From: Limnanthes douglasii subsp. nivea
Lineage: Eukaryota > Streptophyta > Magnoliopsida > Brassicales > Limnanthaceae
NCBI GenBank assembly: GCA_036936605.1
Contig: JAUPFV010000002.1
Coordinates: forward strand, 125,162,376-125,226,375
Length of the DNA: 64,000 nucleotides
Reading direction: 5' to 3'
How positions within the stretch are numbered: position 1 is the first letter of the stretch; each line of letters opens with the position of its first letter. A program made the position numbers and the translations under genes. Below, one piece after another: positions 11,583 through 23,594 of this stretch. Under the pieces are notes generated by a model. That model saw only the letters and a program-made list of their open reading frames with translations, did no database searches and was not told the origin of the DNA.

Positions 11583-13766
11583 GATTTAAAACCGAACTCG
11601 GCTCCTCTCCTTCAACGTCTTGACCGATACTCAACCCTTTACTACCGGAAACGCAACTTGAAAGATATATTACGATGGAGGAATATAAAATCGAGTACGG
11701 ATTATAGGTGGTATCTTATTCTTAGTTTGGGTTTTAAACTCTTAATGAAGGAAGGCACTAACATGTGCAGGGCAGTTGTTGACATGTGGATTATCAAGGT
11801 GTATGTATGTACACATATTCTAACATGGTTGATGGTTCGATTAGTTGATTGCATTTAAGGTAATTTGTGATACAATTGTATAAATATGTTATCAAGTATA
11901 ACATATATTTGAGATCTAACTTTTATTTTATATTTGTATGAGCTTCAAATTGGAGAAATCAACTTCAAAGTTCGTATTTTTTTAAAATTTAATCATTTGT
12001 TGTTCAAAATAAAATTTATATAATGTAATGTTTTTTAATATTATGTAAGATTTTAATTTGATACTATGAGATTTTATATTTTATTTCACATTATGTAGTT
12101 ATGTGAGCTTCTTTTTTCCTTCCTATTTTTGTGTCTAACAGGTTGTATTCGTGTTGAACATGTGTATCATGTTAATTAAAATCTCGTTTCAAACACGTCA
12201 GGTTCGTGTTTAGGGTTAGTTAAAATTTTGTGTTTGTTTAATAGGTCGGGGATGTGTATGTGATATTTTAGTCCACTAGAACATTGGCATTTTAACACAT
12301 AAATGCCTTTAATCTACCAAAATCAATTAATAACCCATAAAATCAAAAAACCAAGAAAATAGGAATTTACTTAGGAATTTACTTACTCTCTTTTTTTGTC
12401 AATTTGTTGTTGTTGATTCGGTTCTTGAAATTGAAAAGTGTGTAGTAGGTTATAGGTTCTAATTTTTTGGTAAAATAGAAAAGGAGAATAAGGTATAAAA
12501 ATAAGGTAGGAGCGAGTGAATAAGAGGTTTTAAATTTGGGATTGGTTTGGGGTTGCTTAGTAATATTGTATAAAACTAATTTAGATAGAAAATAAAATTG
12601 CTAATAAAATTGTTTGGGATTACTTAAAATTCGGGTTAGTTAATATTTTGGTCGATCTTTTAACCAAAACATTAAACTTATAAAACAAAAAAAAACAAAA
12701 TGGTCTGATTATAAAATACCATAAAACTTATTCGCGGCATATATCACATAAAAAAAATTGAAGATAAAAAATTTAAAATTTAAAACATATGTTTTTTCAT
12801 AAAAAAATGTGATAATAATATCTCCTCAACAATGAATCTGCTATATAGTAGTAGAATTTTTACATATTAATCGATGCTTAATCATCCAAATGTTAACTGT
12901 GATATTTTCCTATAATTATTAACGTAGACAGAGATTTGGTTTTGGATTCCAAATTTTGGAAAATCTATAAATTTAGAACAAAAATCTATAAGTTTAAAAC
13001 AAAAAGCTATAAATTTAATCTCTAACGGAGAAGACTATCACCAAAATCAAGTTGCAAAATATTCCACAAATAATCATTTCATCATTTCATATAACTCTAA
13101 CCTTTCAAATTTTATTTTATTTTTCTTATTCTTTTAATTTCTTTTGTAATTTTTATTCTTCTAAAACTAGTTTGTTTTTTTTATCTAATTCCCTTTCTAC
13201 CTCACCTATATTTTCCGAGAAAAGAGAGAAATAATAGGGTCGGTGAGCAGACCACAATAGTACAGGAAAAGATGAAGAAAAATACTAAAGAACTAACAGA
13301 AAAGATTCACTATGGATTTACATTTGAAGGAGAAGATGAAGAAAAGTACTGCAAAATTAAGAGAAAAAGATTCACTCTTTAAAGAGTTCATCGGAGATTC
13401 ATTCTGAGGCAAATGACGTTGCACTAGCAACATCATCTTCAGAGCCAACCTATCATCCTCTTGTGCATAAGACATGATTTCAAGGGGTAAAATGAGAAGC
13501 TTGACAAGCCAAAATTGCTGTACCTATCCTATTTAAAAATCTAAACGAATAAAGTCGGAATGTGTCGCATGTTTTCAATGTTTTCTTTCAGTAATATTTG
13601 ATCCAACATAGTTTAGTTTCATGTTACGAGAATAAACCCGCAATGGGCGAGATGGTATACTTAAAAAGGGGTACAAAACAAAAAGAATATGACCTGTAGT
13701 TTGATGCAAATGAATGATGAATGAATGGTATGAGTTTCCATAGTTATGGAGAGTAACTGAATGTTT

Positions 13767-13809
13767 ATCCCACATCGATTTAGATAGAAATTGATGAAGC
13801 ATATATATA
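13767..13809 (+). promoter_or_regulatory. Plant snRNA-type Pol III promoter (USE + TATA), unit 3
   Basis: USE at 13,767-13,777 and TATA at 13,802-13,809, unchanged from units 1 and 2. Predicted start is G13,834. Confidence 0.75.
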
Positions 13810-13833
13810 GAAAAGAGGGTTCTAATCAAATGC

Positions 13834-13970
13834 GCTACCATGGGATTGAGTGAATGGGCTACTGTCTACTGACTGGCCCAGGAATTTCCCCGGAGCCTTG
13901 GATCTTTTTAGAAGATAAATAGGCCAAAGTATGGCCGATCGAGACAGTTATTCACTTGGTTCCGTAATTG
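13834..13970 (+). pseudogene. 5' part of RNase MRP-like RNA gene, unit 3
   Basis: Third array copy of the 5' fragment, with the same early T5 stop and truncation point. Confidence 0.6.
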
Positions 13971-14715
13971 GAAAATATTTGTAGAAGATAATATTTGTAG
14001 AAGATAATATTTGTAGAAGATAAATAGGGCTACCATAAAATGGTTTTCAACTGAGATAATATTTGTAGAAGATAAATAGGGCTACCATAAAATGGTTTTC
14101 AACTGAGTGTTCCAAAGTGAGTGAAAGAAGATAAATAATGCTTTGCTTTTTAAATTTTCTTTTATCCTCCTTTATCGCAAACTAACATCCAAAACAACTA
14201 ATTACGTGTTACATTTTTGTTAAAAAAATCTAACTTTATCTTGTTACATTTTGTTTTTCTGTTCTTATTGAATGTTTTATAAATTACATTTTGTTTTTCT
14301 GTTCTTATTGCAATTTGAATGTTTTATAAAGAAAATATTATGTAGATTAGGGTTTTGAATGGTACACCCAAACAAACAAATAAATGTTAGGAAACACGTA
14401 GTTATCTTACCGTGAAGTTAGCACAGAATTTAACAAAGTGGTAACATGTTGGGATTTTACAAAGGACAAAGAACACATAACAAAGAACAGAAGAAAGACC
14501 GGAGTCATAAAAGATATACTTTTTTTTAACTTGATCTGTCAATTATTAAATGAACCAGATAATTTACAGCTTAGTAGAAAGATGTGAATCAAAAGACTAG
14601 TGAATAGACAAATGGAGAGTCTAGTCTAAAACAATTTACAAGTGTGTTGAGATACAGAGTAAACTAAAACCCTATCCTAAACTTGTTGAGATACAGAGTA
14701 ATAGAAAACCCTATT

Positions 14716-15138
14716 CTAGACTTGTTGAGATTCAACCCTCTGGACCTGTTGAGATTGAAGCCGAAACTTAAGGACCAAACCTGAAGCAGAACAACCTGTA
14801 ACTTTGGCGATTGTTGGAACCCGGCTCGGACTCGGACTCGGACTCAGACTCTGACTCTGTTTTGCATTTTTGGTTTTTCTCCGTTTCGTATCTGTTTTCT
14901 CTTGGATGTTGCTTGATGACGATGTTCTTTTCCTCTTTTTCGTCTCCGGCTCAGTCGGGTGACTGTGTTTGCCACAGAATGCGGTGAACACGGTTCTTCT
15001 TCTTCTCCTTCTCGGGCTTCTGATTTTTTTTGGGATCGGTACGTGGAGTTTACATTCAAGCCACTCCGAGACTTCAAGAATATTACTAGCCAGAGAATCG
15101 ATGCATTCGTATACCTCTCGCATTGCTTCAGCAGACAT
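14716..15138 (-). CDS. Hypothetical 140-aa basic protein, unit 3 copy
   Basis: Identical in translation to the copies in units 1 and 2. It lies in the truncated third unit and is complete. Confidence 0.35.
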   Translation of the reverse strand: MSAEAMREVYECIDSLASNILEVSEWLECKLHVPIPKKIRSPRRRRRRTVFTAFCGKHSHPTEPETKKRKRTSSSSNIQEKTDTKRRKTKNAKQSQSLSPSPSPSRVPTIAKVTGCSASGLVLKFRLQSQQVQRVESQQV

Positions 15139-16706
15139 TGTTGAGAGAGATGCAGCAAAACTTGGGGAGAGTTTAAACTTTTCTTAATAATACGAATCCG
15201 AAAAACAGAGATCATCCAGTTGATATAATCACCTAAAAGATAAACTAGACAAGAATATCTTCTAACCATGTTTTTCTCTAACCATTTCTTTAGGATATGA
15301 CTATAATTTGACACCATTTATTCTATTAATAAAAACTTTAACCATAAATTTTAATTTGTTAAATTATTCTTTTTTTAATTATTAAATATATTATAACCAA
15401 AATATAACCTACATAATTTTCATCCCCTTCAAATCACACTTATAACTTACAATTCTAATCTTACATACTCAATATGAACCTCCACCTGTGCAAAGAGGTG
15501 TTAAAAGTTTTGGACGCCTTTGCCTCATTTTATTATATCATACCGGTTGAATGGTTTGAAAAATTCATTACTTTGGTTTGACTACCGTCCAAAATCATCC
15601 AAATTTTGATGACTATAGCAAAAAGTTTTTTTAAATCTAGAACCCTACTGAAAAATTCGATAAATAAATAGGAAGAATCAGTAAAAAAATCGAATTATTA
15701 AAATTGTTAAAATCGATTATTTTATTTATTTTTTATTTATTATATTATCGTACCGGTTGGAATGGTTAAAATTTCATTACTTTGGTTTGACTACCATCCA
15801 AAATCATCCAAATTTTGATGACTATAGCAAAAAGCTTTTTTAAACATAGAACCGACTGATAAAATTCGATAAATAAACCGGAAGAATCAATAAAAAAAAC
15901 TATTAAAATTATTAAAATTGATTATTTTATTTTATTTATTTATTTTTATTTATTATATTATCAAAATTAAAATTAATAGTTAGTTATCAATTTGGAAAAA
16001 TAAAAAAATATAACTTCTAAAGTAAATTTAATTTGTATGTGTAAAAAAATTGAAAATTGAAAATTAAATTATAATTTAATTTAGTTTTTTTAAAGTGAAC
16101 TCGTTCTGGACCGATAACGGATCGAACCGAAATTGAACCGAAGAAAAACGGTTCGAAATGGAACCAAACCGAAACTGGACTGAATCCGAACGGACCGAAT
16201 CAGACCAAACTAAAAGTTTATTGATTCAATCGGATTTAAAAAATAGAAACGAAAGCTTAGCGGTCCGATTCTGTTATGTTAAACGCCGTACCCATAACAC
16301 CCTGCTTATCAGTATTATTATTTCCGATTCTGTTATGTTAAACGCGGTACCCATGACACCCTGCTTATCAGTATTATTATTTTCACCCATGGTAAATCAC
16401 TTATAACTTCAAATCTAATCTTAGTGTAATTTTTCCGGACATATTATACATGTGTTTTCCTTTTCTTTTCTTTTTCTTTTGTTTCACTTAAACCTCATGT
16501 CGCTTTATAATTTTCGAATTATAATTGGGAATTATGGTTATCTTTTCGTTTTGCAGGTTAGTTCCATATCAATATCCATGTAACTAACCTTAGTCTGAGT
16601 CCTATCTCATCAAAAATTCATAAACTGTGCTACACTAAATGGCTATGAACGAGAAACATCTAACTCTAGAAAGTGAATTTGTAGAAAAGAGGTTCTAATC
16701 AAATGC

Positions 16707-16924
16707 GCTACCATAGGATTGAGTGAATGGGCTACTGTCTACTGACTGGCCCAGGAAATTCCCGGGCCCTTTCCCTCGAAAGAGCGGTGAAGCCTTGGAG
16801 AGAGGAGCTTTGTCTCTCTTCTAAAGCTTAAAAATATGGCCGATCGAGACAGTTATTCACTTGGTTCCGTAATTGGATTTCACAGAACGGGGATTATAGT
16901 CTCATGGTAGCCAAACCTTTTTTT
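16707..16924 (+). ncRNA. Contiguous RNase MRP-like RNA copy, promoter lost
   Basis: About 212 nt bounded by a closing helix: GCTACCATAGGA (16,707-16,718) pairs with TCTCATGGTAGC (16,900-16,911), with one A-C mismatch where the array copies have a pairing G. A CR-I-like segment lies at ~16,753-16,767 (ggaaattcccggg), and a CR-V-like ACAGAACGGGGATTATAG at 16,882-16,899. The latter's CGGGGA would pair with TCCCCG as written in the array copies, giving a P4-like helix. Between them are hairpin-forming tracts (AGAGA with TCTCT; AGCTTT with AAAGCT near 16,807-16,829). Seven Ts at 16,918-16,924 form a Pol III terminator. RNase P/MRP RNAs share this P1, CR-I, CR-V plan, and land plants use protein-only RNase P, so MRP is the likelier identity. 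The USE and TATA box are absent upstream because the junction with unit 3 lies at ~16,675. The P1 mismatch, weakened P4 and missing promoter suggest a pseudogene. Confidence 0.55.
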
Positions 16925-17210
16925 GATTTAGAACCGAACTTAACCGATCCTCAATCCCTTACTAACATGTGCAGTGCAGTAGTCTTCGTGGCAGGGCAGT
17001 TGTTGACATGTGGATTATCATGCCTCATACGCGGCCCTGTGTTTATCTCGATCCAAAACTATACGTGTCTCAATATTCAAACCTTCTACTTCTGAGTATA
17101 ATGCACTTTGTATTCTCATTTACATCAATTCGATGCCCTTCATCCAAGAACCGGGTCAATTTGATTCATAAAATTTTATAAATTATTATTGTTATTTATT
17201 ATCTATAATA

Positions 17211-17242
<32 letters not shown>

Positions 17243-17640
17243 AAATTTTAGTATATCTAATAAAATTATTAATAATTTATAATAAAAAAATCATACGTAT
17301 ATAATTTTTAATATATTGAAAATATTTTGTTCGTTAGTATTTTTATACGATTTTTTTATGATAAATTAAAAAAATATATAATTCAAACAATAAAATTTAA
17401 ATAAAAAAATAAATTTTATAGAGTATATTTTCCGAAGAAATTAAAGATAATTAAAAAATATCAAATACATTCAAAGATATAGGGTTATTATCATCTTCAT
17501 TGTGTTTTCTTTGATTAATATATTTTCATTCTATTTTAAAAATTGTGATGCAGAATTAGTTTTTAGGTCTTCAATAACTATTACGATAAATGTTATAACT
17601 TTATCGTAATTTTTTGTGATGATACGTGAAAAATGTTCAT
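16925..17640. other. Array-related 3' flank, then AT-rich spacer
   Basis: 16,925-17,030 still resembles the region after the RNA gene in the units (gatttagaaccgaac; gcagggcagttgttgacatg), with internal deletions. From ~17,100 the sequence is AT-rich with a (TA)n run at ~17,219-17,243. I see no gene. Small ORFs here look random. Confidence 0.7.
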
Positions 17641-17689
17641 AGATTCGATGGTCGTTGTTCCAGGTGATTCATGTTTTGTATAAACATAT

Positions 17690-19228
17690 TTGGGTATATG
17701 TTCTGGTGAACTGGATGCATTTGAGGAATATAAGTTTCCTAATTTTATGACATCGGAGATTAGGATGCATGAGTGATAAAAAGATGAAAACTTTGGTCGG
17801 TAAGCTACTCACTCATGTCGAAAAATATATCATTATTATTATTGACCATTGTTTGGAAGGAAAGCACATAGACCTCCGTTTGTGGACAAAAAGACAAGGA
17901 AATTTGGAGTTAGTACTAACTACATTTTTGGTCCTATCGATGTTGAGTCCATTCATGGTAACAAGTATTTTGTTACATTTATTGATGATGGCACTCGAAA
18001 AACTCGAAAAACTTGGGTATACGTGGTGCAGACAAAAATCCAAGTGTTCGAGATTTTAATAAAAATCATGTCATGGTAGAAAGAGAGACAACCAAAAAGT
18101 TGAAATAGCTTCAATCTAACAATGGTGGTGAGTATAATTCCAATGAGTTCAAAAATTATAAGTCACATTGTGGCATTAGACATGAGAGGACAACACCAAA
18201 TACACCACAATAGAATGAAGTTGCAGAGAGAATAAATCAAACTATTGTAGAGAATGTGAGATGTATGCAAGATATCTCTAAGTTTCTGAAGACATTTTAG
18301 GTTGAAGCAATTCATTTTGTTGTGTACTTGATCGATAGAGCTCCATTAATAACTCTTAATTTTTATATTCATGAGAGAGTATGAAAAATAAAAGATCCTA
18401 CATATTCATATATTAAAGTTTTTGGTTACAAAACATACATGCACGTTCCAAATGAATAGAGATTTGGAGTTGATTTGAAGACTAATCTTTGTGTGTTTGT
18501 TGGATATGGTCATGAAGAGTATGTAAATTATGATTTTGAGAATAAGAAAGTAGTGAGAAGTAGAGATGTGGAGATGTGATATTCTTTGAGCACGAAAATA
18601 ATGTAGATTGTTTTGGTACAAGGTTCACTTCTGCCTTTGATATACCTTTTGATGATATACCTTTTGATACTACTAATGATGTTTCCATTTTTACTATTCT
18701 TTATGTAAATCACCCAACAAATGAGAATGTTGAGGTGGTTCTTGATGATGTTAAAAAATTTCCACGCGGTGGTGATTTACAAGATGATTTTAATGAGACC
18801 TTATTGGAAGGGGATCTTCATGATGAAGAAGTTCATGAGCACCGAGGAACCTATCTATTATGGAGATGATGCACAGGTTCGAAAGTCAACTAGGGAGAGA
18901 AAACCTTCAACAAGGTATCTAAGCTCGGAGTTTACTCTAGTCACTAAAGACGGATAACCAACTATTTATCAAGAAATGTTATCTCATGAGGAGAAAAATC
19001 TATGGTTTGATTTTTATGAAGGAAAAAGATGAATTCTTTGAAACAATGAAATGTTAGAGCTAGTCAGACCGTCTAACTAAAATAAAGTCTTAAAAATAGA
19101 TGAGTTTTCAAGAACAAGAAAGATGGTGAGAAGATTTTCAAACGAAAAGCTAGATTGGTAGTAAAGTGTCGAGAAAAATGCAATAAGTTTGATGAGATTT
19201 GCTCTCTAGTTGTCAAAATTATTGATGG
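17690..19228 (+). pseudogene. Decayed Ty1/copia pol (integrase to start of RT), copy 1
   Basis: Broken plus-strand translation follows copia pol. It has a pre-integrase segment (KMKTLVGKLLTHVEKY, then DHCLEGKH), the integrase core start (FGPIDVESIHGNKYFVTFID; catalytic D region), NGGEYNSNEF, a TPQ.NEVAERINQTI motif, and VYLIDRAPL, then KTYMHVP and CVFVGYGHEEYVNYDF. It goes on to STRERKPSTRY and a degenerate RT start (WVFKNK-like, then FDEICSLVVKI). Frameshifts and stops are frequent. Homology stops abruptly at ~19,228, where satellite-like monomers begin. No LTR was seen. Confidence 0.85.
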
Positions 19229-20160
19229 AAAATTGATTTTTGACAGTTTCAAAGAATTTTACGATAAATGTTTAATTTTGTTCCTTTTCTGCATAAAAAA
19301 TGAAAGCTTTAACAACTCTTACGAGAAATATCATAATTTGTTTTCTAATTTATATTTTATTTTAATATGATATCTTTTGATTAGAAACTATAATTTTATA
19401 TATTCAAAAATATATATAGAATTAAATTTTAAACATTCTCAATCATTGAAAAAATCTATTTCAATTTGATCTAAAATTTATTGATGCAAAAATAGTTTTT
19501 AACAGTTTCAACAACTATTATGATAAAAGGTCATAATTCATTTTTAGATTAGAAACTAGACTTATAGATATTCGCACCATATATGGAATTAAATTTTAAG
19601 CGTTCTCAATCAGTGCATAATAGTATTTCAATTTTATCTAAAATTTGTTAATGCAAAATCGGTCTTTGACAATTTTGGAGACTATTATATGAAATATGTT
19701 ATCTTTGTTTATATTTTTAATATGTGTTTTTTTGCATTTGAAACTAGACTCGTAAATATTTATAAAACCATATATAGAATCAAATTTCAAACATTCTAAA
19801 TCAATATAGAATTACGTTTTGATTTGATCTAAAATTTGGTGAAGCAAAAAATATTTCTGAGAGTTTCAATGAGTGTTACAAGAAATATATTTTTGACATA
19901 ATATATTTTTAACATGATATTATTTTATTTAGAAACTAGACCCTTAGATCAGTTCAACCATATATGGAATTAAATTTTAAATTTTCTCAATCATGGTAGA
20001 GTTACATTTCACTTTCCCGACGGATTGGAATTTTCCACCATGCAGGGCTTTCCCCCGGCGGATCGCATATTATATACCGGTTGTGGAGACCTTCAATTTC
20101 TTTAGGTTGGTCTTTGCATTTGGACTCCTTCCCCGACGAGGAAGAAAAAATGGAGTTCCT
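17848..20160. repeat. Segmental duplication, copy 1 (copia remnant + satellite + GC-richer patch)
   Basis: From attgtttggaagg onward this stretch matches 61,704-64,000 in the same orientation with modest divergence and small indels. It includes the copia remnant, the four monomers and the GC-richer patch at 20,010-20,160 (gacggattggaattttccac). The left edge is sharp: upstream the two copies differ completely. The second copy runs off the window. Confidence 0.93.
19229..20010. repeat. Satellite-like tandem monomers (~165-190 bp), about four copies
   Basis: Diverged monomers share gatctaaaatttgttgatgc, gacagtttcaacaactatta, tagaaactagacttatagat and ccatatatggaattaaattt followed by cattctcaatca. 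The gatctaaaattt landmark lies near 19,469, 19,636 and 19,829 (spacings ~167 and ~192). The first monomer is longer. The length class and AT-rich make-up are typical of plant centromeric or pericentromeric satellites, but I cannot tie it to a named family. Confidence 0.75.
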
Positions 20161-20269
20161 TCTACGAGCGCCTTCACAACTTGTTGGTTCCTTAAGTCTC
20201 ATTGACCGAGTATACTATATGTGGCTTGGACCGTAATACCAGAAATAGACTGAAATATTTAAAAACATA

Positions 20270-20785
20270 TCAAGATACAAAATTTATATGGATATAATCA
20301 GAAAAAATAACAAAAAAATAACAATAATGTGAGACATAAATTATATTACTTACATTGTCCATGAAAGTGTGGAAAGCCTCATGGTGCATGTATTCCGGAA
20401 AATGAATCATGTTATTTGGAGCAAGAAACAAGTTCTTCATGTTCTTTTGATCGTTGGGACATACTTGACTACAAATGTGTAACTCTTTTTCTTCGTCCAC
20501 ATCACTTAGAGTACACTCCTCGCATCGAGGTGATTCCTCACTCAGAGTGATCTCCCTAACGCTACCAAAGATTGCTCATTGTCTCCAGGATTGTCAGTGT
20601 GGTGAATTACTGACCCTCCAGATTTCTTCTTAATACCTTTTTCTGTTTGTTTTATTGTTCTCAACGCCTCTATTTCAGCCCTTAGCTGGTCTCTCTCTTT
20701 GATGGTATACTCCTTGTTTTCCCTTGCACTTTCCACCTCTGGGGGTGGAACATTCTGCTCATCCGGGCATTGTGGTGCTCCCACC
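20270..20785 (-). pseudogene. Gag-like N-terminal fragment of an LTR element
   Basis: A minus frame at 20,542-20,784 reads QCPDEQNVPPPEVESAREN and then a charged coiled-coil-like stretch (IKERDQLRAEIEALRTIK), as at the N-terminus of some plant gypsy gag proteins. A second frame below (20,270-20,500) continues with HICSQVCPNDQKN and HFPEYMHHEAFHTFMDN, which I do not recognise. Just upstream on the minus strand, TTAGCGACCACGGTGG resembles the primer-binding-like TTGGCGACCAC at 52,926. Confidence 0.4.
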
Positions 20786-20799
20786 GTGGTCGCTAATTT

Positions 20800-21000
20800 G
20801 GTGTGGTTTGTTTCTGTCTGGGGGTAATCTAGTAAAGTGTTTACAGAGTATTTTGGGTATTTTGTGGTGTTTTGTGTTTAATGTGAAGAGTAGAGAGATA
20901 ATTAAGCTGCCTACTAGTAATAAATTCTCATTATCCTTATTAATAAAAGTGGTTGGGGTATTTATAGCAACTAGCTTAGTCAATGCTTAATATATTTTTC
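20800..21000 (-). promoter_or_regulatory. Probable 5' LTR remnant with TATA box
   Basis: On the minus strand GCTATAAATACC (TATA at 20,959-20,966) lies ~160 bp upstream of the primer-binding-like sequence. The stretch taatgtgaagagtagagaga resembles taaatgtgagataaaaagta at ~34,390, which also sits near a minus-strand TATA. Both look like LTRs of related minus-strand elements. LTR limits are not resolved. Confidence 0.4.
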
Positions 21001-21179
21001 ATGTTCAGAGTTTCGGTGTGGTATTATAGTCTGAATTTCCGTTCGAATTTAATCATGGCACATAGACTCTACAGTGACTCAAATATCTAAACTCATCAAC
21101 TATAAATTTGTGCAATTCTTGAAGAATGAAAAAATATATTAGAATCAAATGCAAAACATACCCTTATTGGAAAGTTCTC

Positions 21180-23594
21180 AAGTGGTAGACCTCATATATT
21201 GGAAATTGAGAAATTCTATAGATCTCTTGGACTCAATGGTAAGATCAACGTGGCTATGTGGGATCATGGGAATTTCATGATCGAGTTCGACCTCTATGAA
21301 GACATAAAAAAACTATAAAGAATGAACATGTGGACTATTGGTCCTCATACAATGCGTATTGTTAAATGGACTCATTCATTTCATCTCAAGAAAGAGTCTT
21401 CAATAACCACATATGGGTCTCACTTACAAGTATCTTAGCATATATGTATATTACAGATACCATTAAGGTTATTGCTAAGGAAATTGGAAACCTTTTAATT
21501 GTTTGGATCCCTTACAAAAGCAGGGCTATGTACAACTGTTGCAAGGATTATATAGAGTTGGACATTTCTAAGAAGCTATTATAAAAAAATTGGTTTAGCT
21601 TCGGACAAACATAAGGCTACTAGCAAGACATCCAATATAATGATATGCCTAGTTATTGTTTACTTTTGTCATTTAGGCCACAAAAGAATATATTGCAAAA
21701 AATCTTTGACTGCCAAAGTTTAACAAGATGTCAACATCCCAAAAGATAAAACCACAACTGCTACAATAAACTCCAAGACAACAAATAAATGGATACCCAA
21801 GCTCAAATAAAATCGTTTCAAGAATGTGGATCAAAACAATACAAACAACAACAAAAATGAAAGTACAAATCATGGTCAAGAAGAAACTAACTTGGATTAA
21901 ATATCAATTCAACAAGATTCTACAATTCCATCTTTTGAACTAAACCAACAACCAACTTATTCTTAATTATCTACTAATCCTAGAATAAAGCAAGGTATGC
22001 TAGCCATAAGTATCTATGAGACTAATATTCACATACTTGAGATCAGAGATGAGAAGATTATTGAAGCCATACACACAATGTAGACTGTAAGTTTGTTCTC
22101 AGCTAACAAGGAGTTAGACTCACCAAAAACATATACTGCATCCACCAACACCCAAATTTACTAGTAGTCTTCCCATATCACCTATTACAAAGAAGATGGT
22201 AAAGCCTTAAAAAATATTGAGCAAGAAAATGAAAACGTTAGGTTAAAACCACCTAAAAGCCTCATCTCTACCAAAGCAATCCACTACAAAGGGTCTGCCA
22301 TACCTAATGTTGGCTAATCAATATGACAATAACAGTCCTATGTTAGAATGTTTAAGATATTGGCAACAAAGGTACTATATGCAGATCTAAATCTATCATT
22401 AGATAAACAAAATTGATTTCTTGGCTATCTGGGAACCAATGATCTCTGAAGCTCACTTAATCAAGACATCTAGAATTCATGACTATCATGATGGTCTTGC
22501 TAACAACTCCAACAAAATCTACTTATTCTGGAAAGATGAATTCATAATTGATACAAATGTAAATCATGTCAAACTACTAGAATAAAGGTCAAACATACTA
22601 ACTATAATAAGGAATTCATGGGTTTCGTAAATTATGAAAAGTGCATTATAGAGCAAAGAAAATCTCTTTGGGACAACTTAATAAATGTGGCAGGTTAGAA
22701 ATTAGAATGGATAGTGATGAGAGATTTTAATGTCATCACTAATCCTAATGAGAATTTATCCTGCTCTTTCATGTACATGAGGAGCATTGCTGATTTTAAT
22801 AATCTCATCAATGACTGCCACCTACACGATGCTTGTTATTTGGAATCCAAATATATTTGGACCAACTCTCATAAATGGAAATACATGGATTTAGTATTAG
22901 ATTATACTACTTGATCTACTTGTTTTAAAAATACATTAGCTCAACACTTGGTCAGAACAGGATCTGAACATAGTTCTCTATGTATATCTATCTCTGACTC
23001 CTCCAATAAAACTAAATCATTCTTTAATTTCCTCAACATGTGGTTGTCACATCTTGAATTCTTAAACATTTTGGAGCAATGGTGGAAGGAATATATTAAT
23101 GGTCCTCCTCTTCACGTCTTCTGACATAAAATGAAAAGACTAAAGATTAAGATAAAATCTTGGAATAAAGATGTTTTTGGCAACACATTTAATGCCATAG
23201 CTCAATATGAAGATGAGGTAAAATTCCTTATTTTTTAAAAAAACTAACACCCTAGGGGAAAACATCAAACTAGCCAAATCCCAAGCCACTCACCTACAAC
23301 TTCTGATAAGAGTATATAAAAAATAGAGACAAAAATACTACTGCATTTCACGGCTATGTAAAGAAGAAAAGAACAATGAACATAATTCATAAAATCTTGG
23401 TAGATAGAAACCAGATAAAAGATCATCAAAAGATTGAGCATACAAGTCCTATATATCAAGATGATCTTCATGAAACTATCCCTAAGATCATCACCAAGAA
23501 GACGAAAAAGTATTTAATGACCTTACATTTTGAAGAGGAAATTCATAACTTTGTTAAAGTTATGGTGAAGTATTTCAACTTCCCGGACTAACAC
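21180..23594 (+). pseudogene. LINE retrotransposon, 5' portion (ORF1, endonuclease, start of RT)
   Basis: The plus-strand translation with many breaks shows a DUF4283-type ORF1 domain (NVAMWDHGNFMIEFDLYEDI; HIWVSLTSI; YIELDISKK) and a zinc-knuckle remnant (CHLGHKRIYC). An APE-type endonuclease follows (LAIWEPMISEAHL; then RDFNVITNPNEN and WTNSHKWKYMDLVLD at 22,714-22,911). Beyond it are the linker to RT (KMKRLKIKIKSWNKDVFGN) and a broken RT start (IHKILVDRNQI; YFNFPD). It stops at ~23,594, where minus-strand gypsy sequence begins. A LINE 3' part in the same orientation lies at 34,690-35,570. Confidence 0.85.

Larger units (their letters stand above)
6331..12718. repeat. Tandem array unit 2 (6,388 bp)
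   Basis: Nearly identical to unit 1 along its whole length. It has an extra 59 bp at 7,691-7,749, a second copy of the stretch beginning gggctaccataaaatgg, which unit 3 also has. Units 2 and 3 share several bases against unit 1 (for example near 9,008 and 9,600), so they are the closer pair. Unit 2 also has private changes, for example near 9,786 and 9,923. Confidence 0.97.
12719..16675. repeat. Tandem array unit 3, truncated
   Basis: Matches units 1 and 2 from their first base to about unit position 3,900 (around ctagaaagtga). It then switches abruptly to a sequence matching unit position ~1,092 onward (tagaaaagag). It therefore lacks the protease remnant and the right third of the unit. 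The switch places a contiguous RNase MRP-like RNA body directly after the truncated unit. Confidence 0.95.

Noticed and set aside
16707..16924. Alternative identities for the Pol III-type RNA: U6, U3, 7SL or telomerase RNA
   Set aside because: None of their signature segments is present (no U6 core, no C/D boxes in place, no 7SL Alu-like start, no CCCTAAA-type template). The P1, CR-I, CR-V plan fits P/MRP better.
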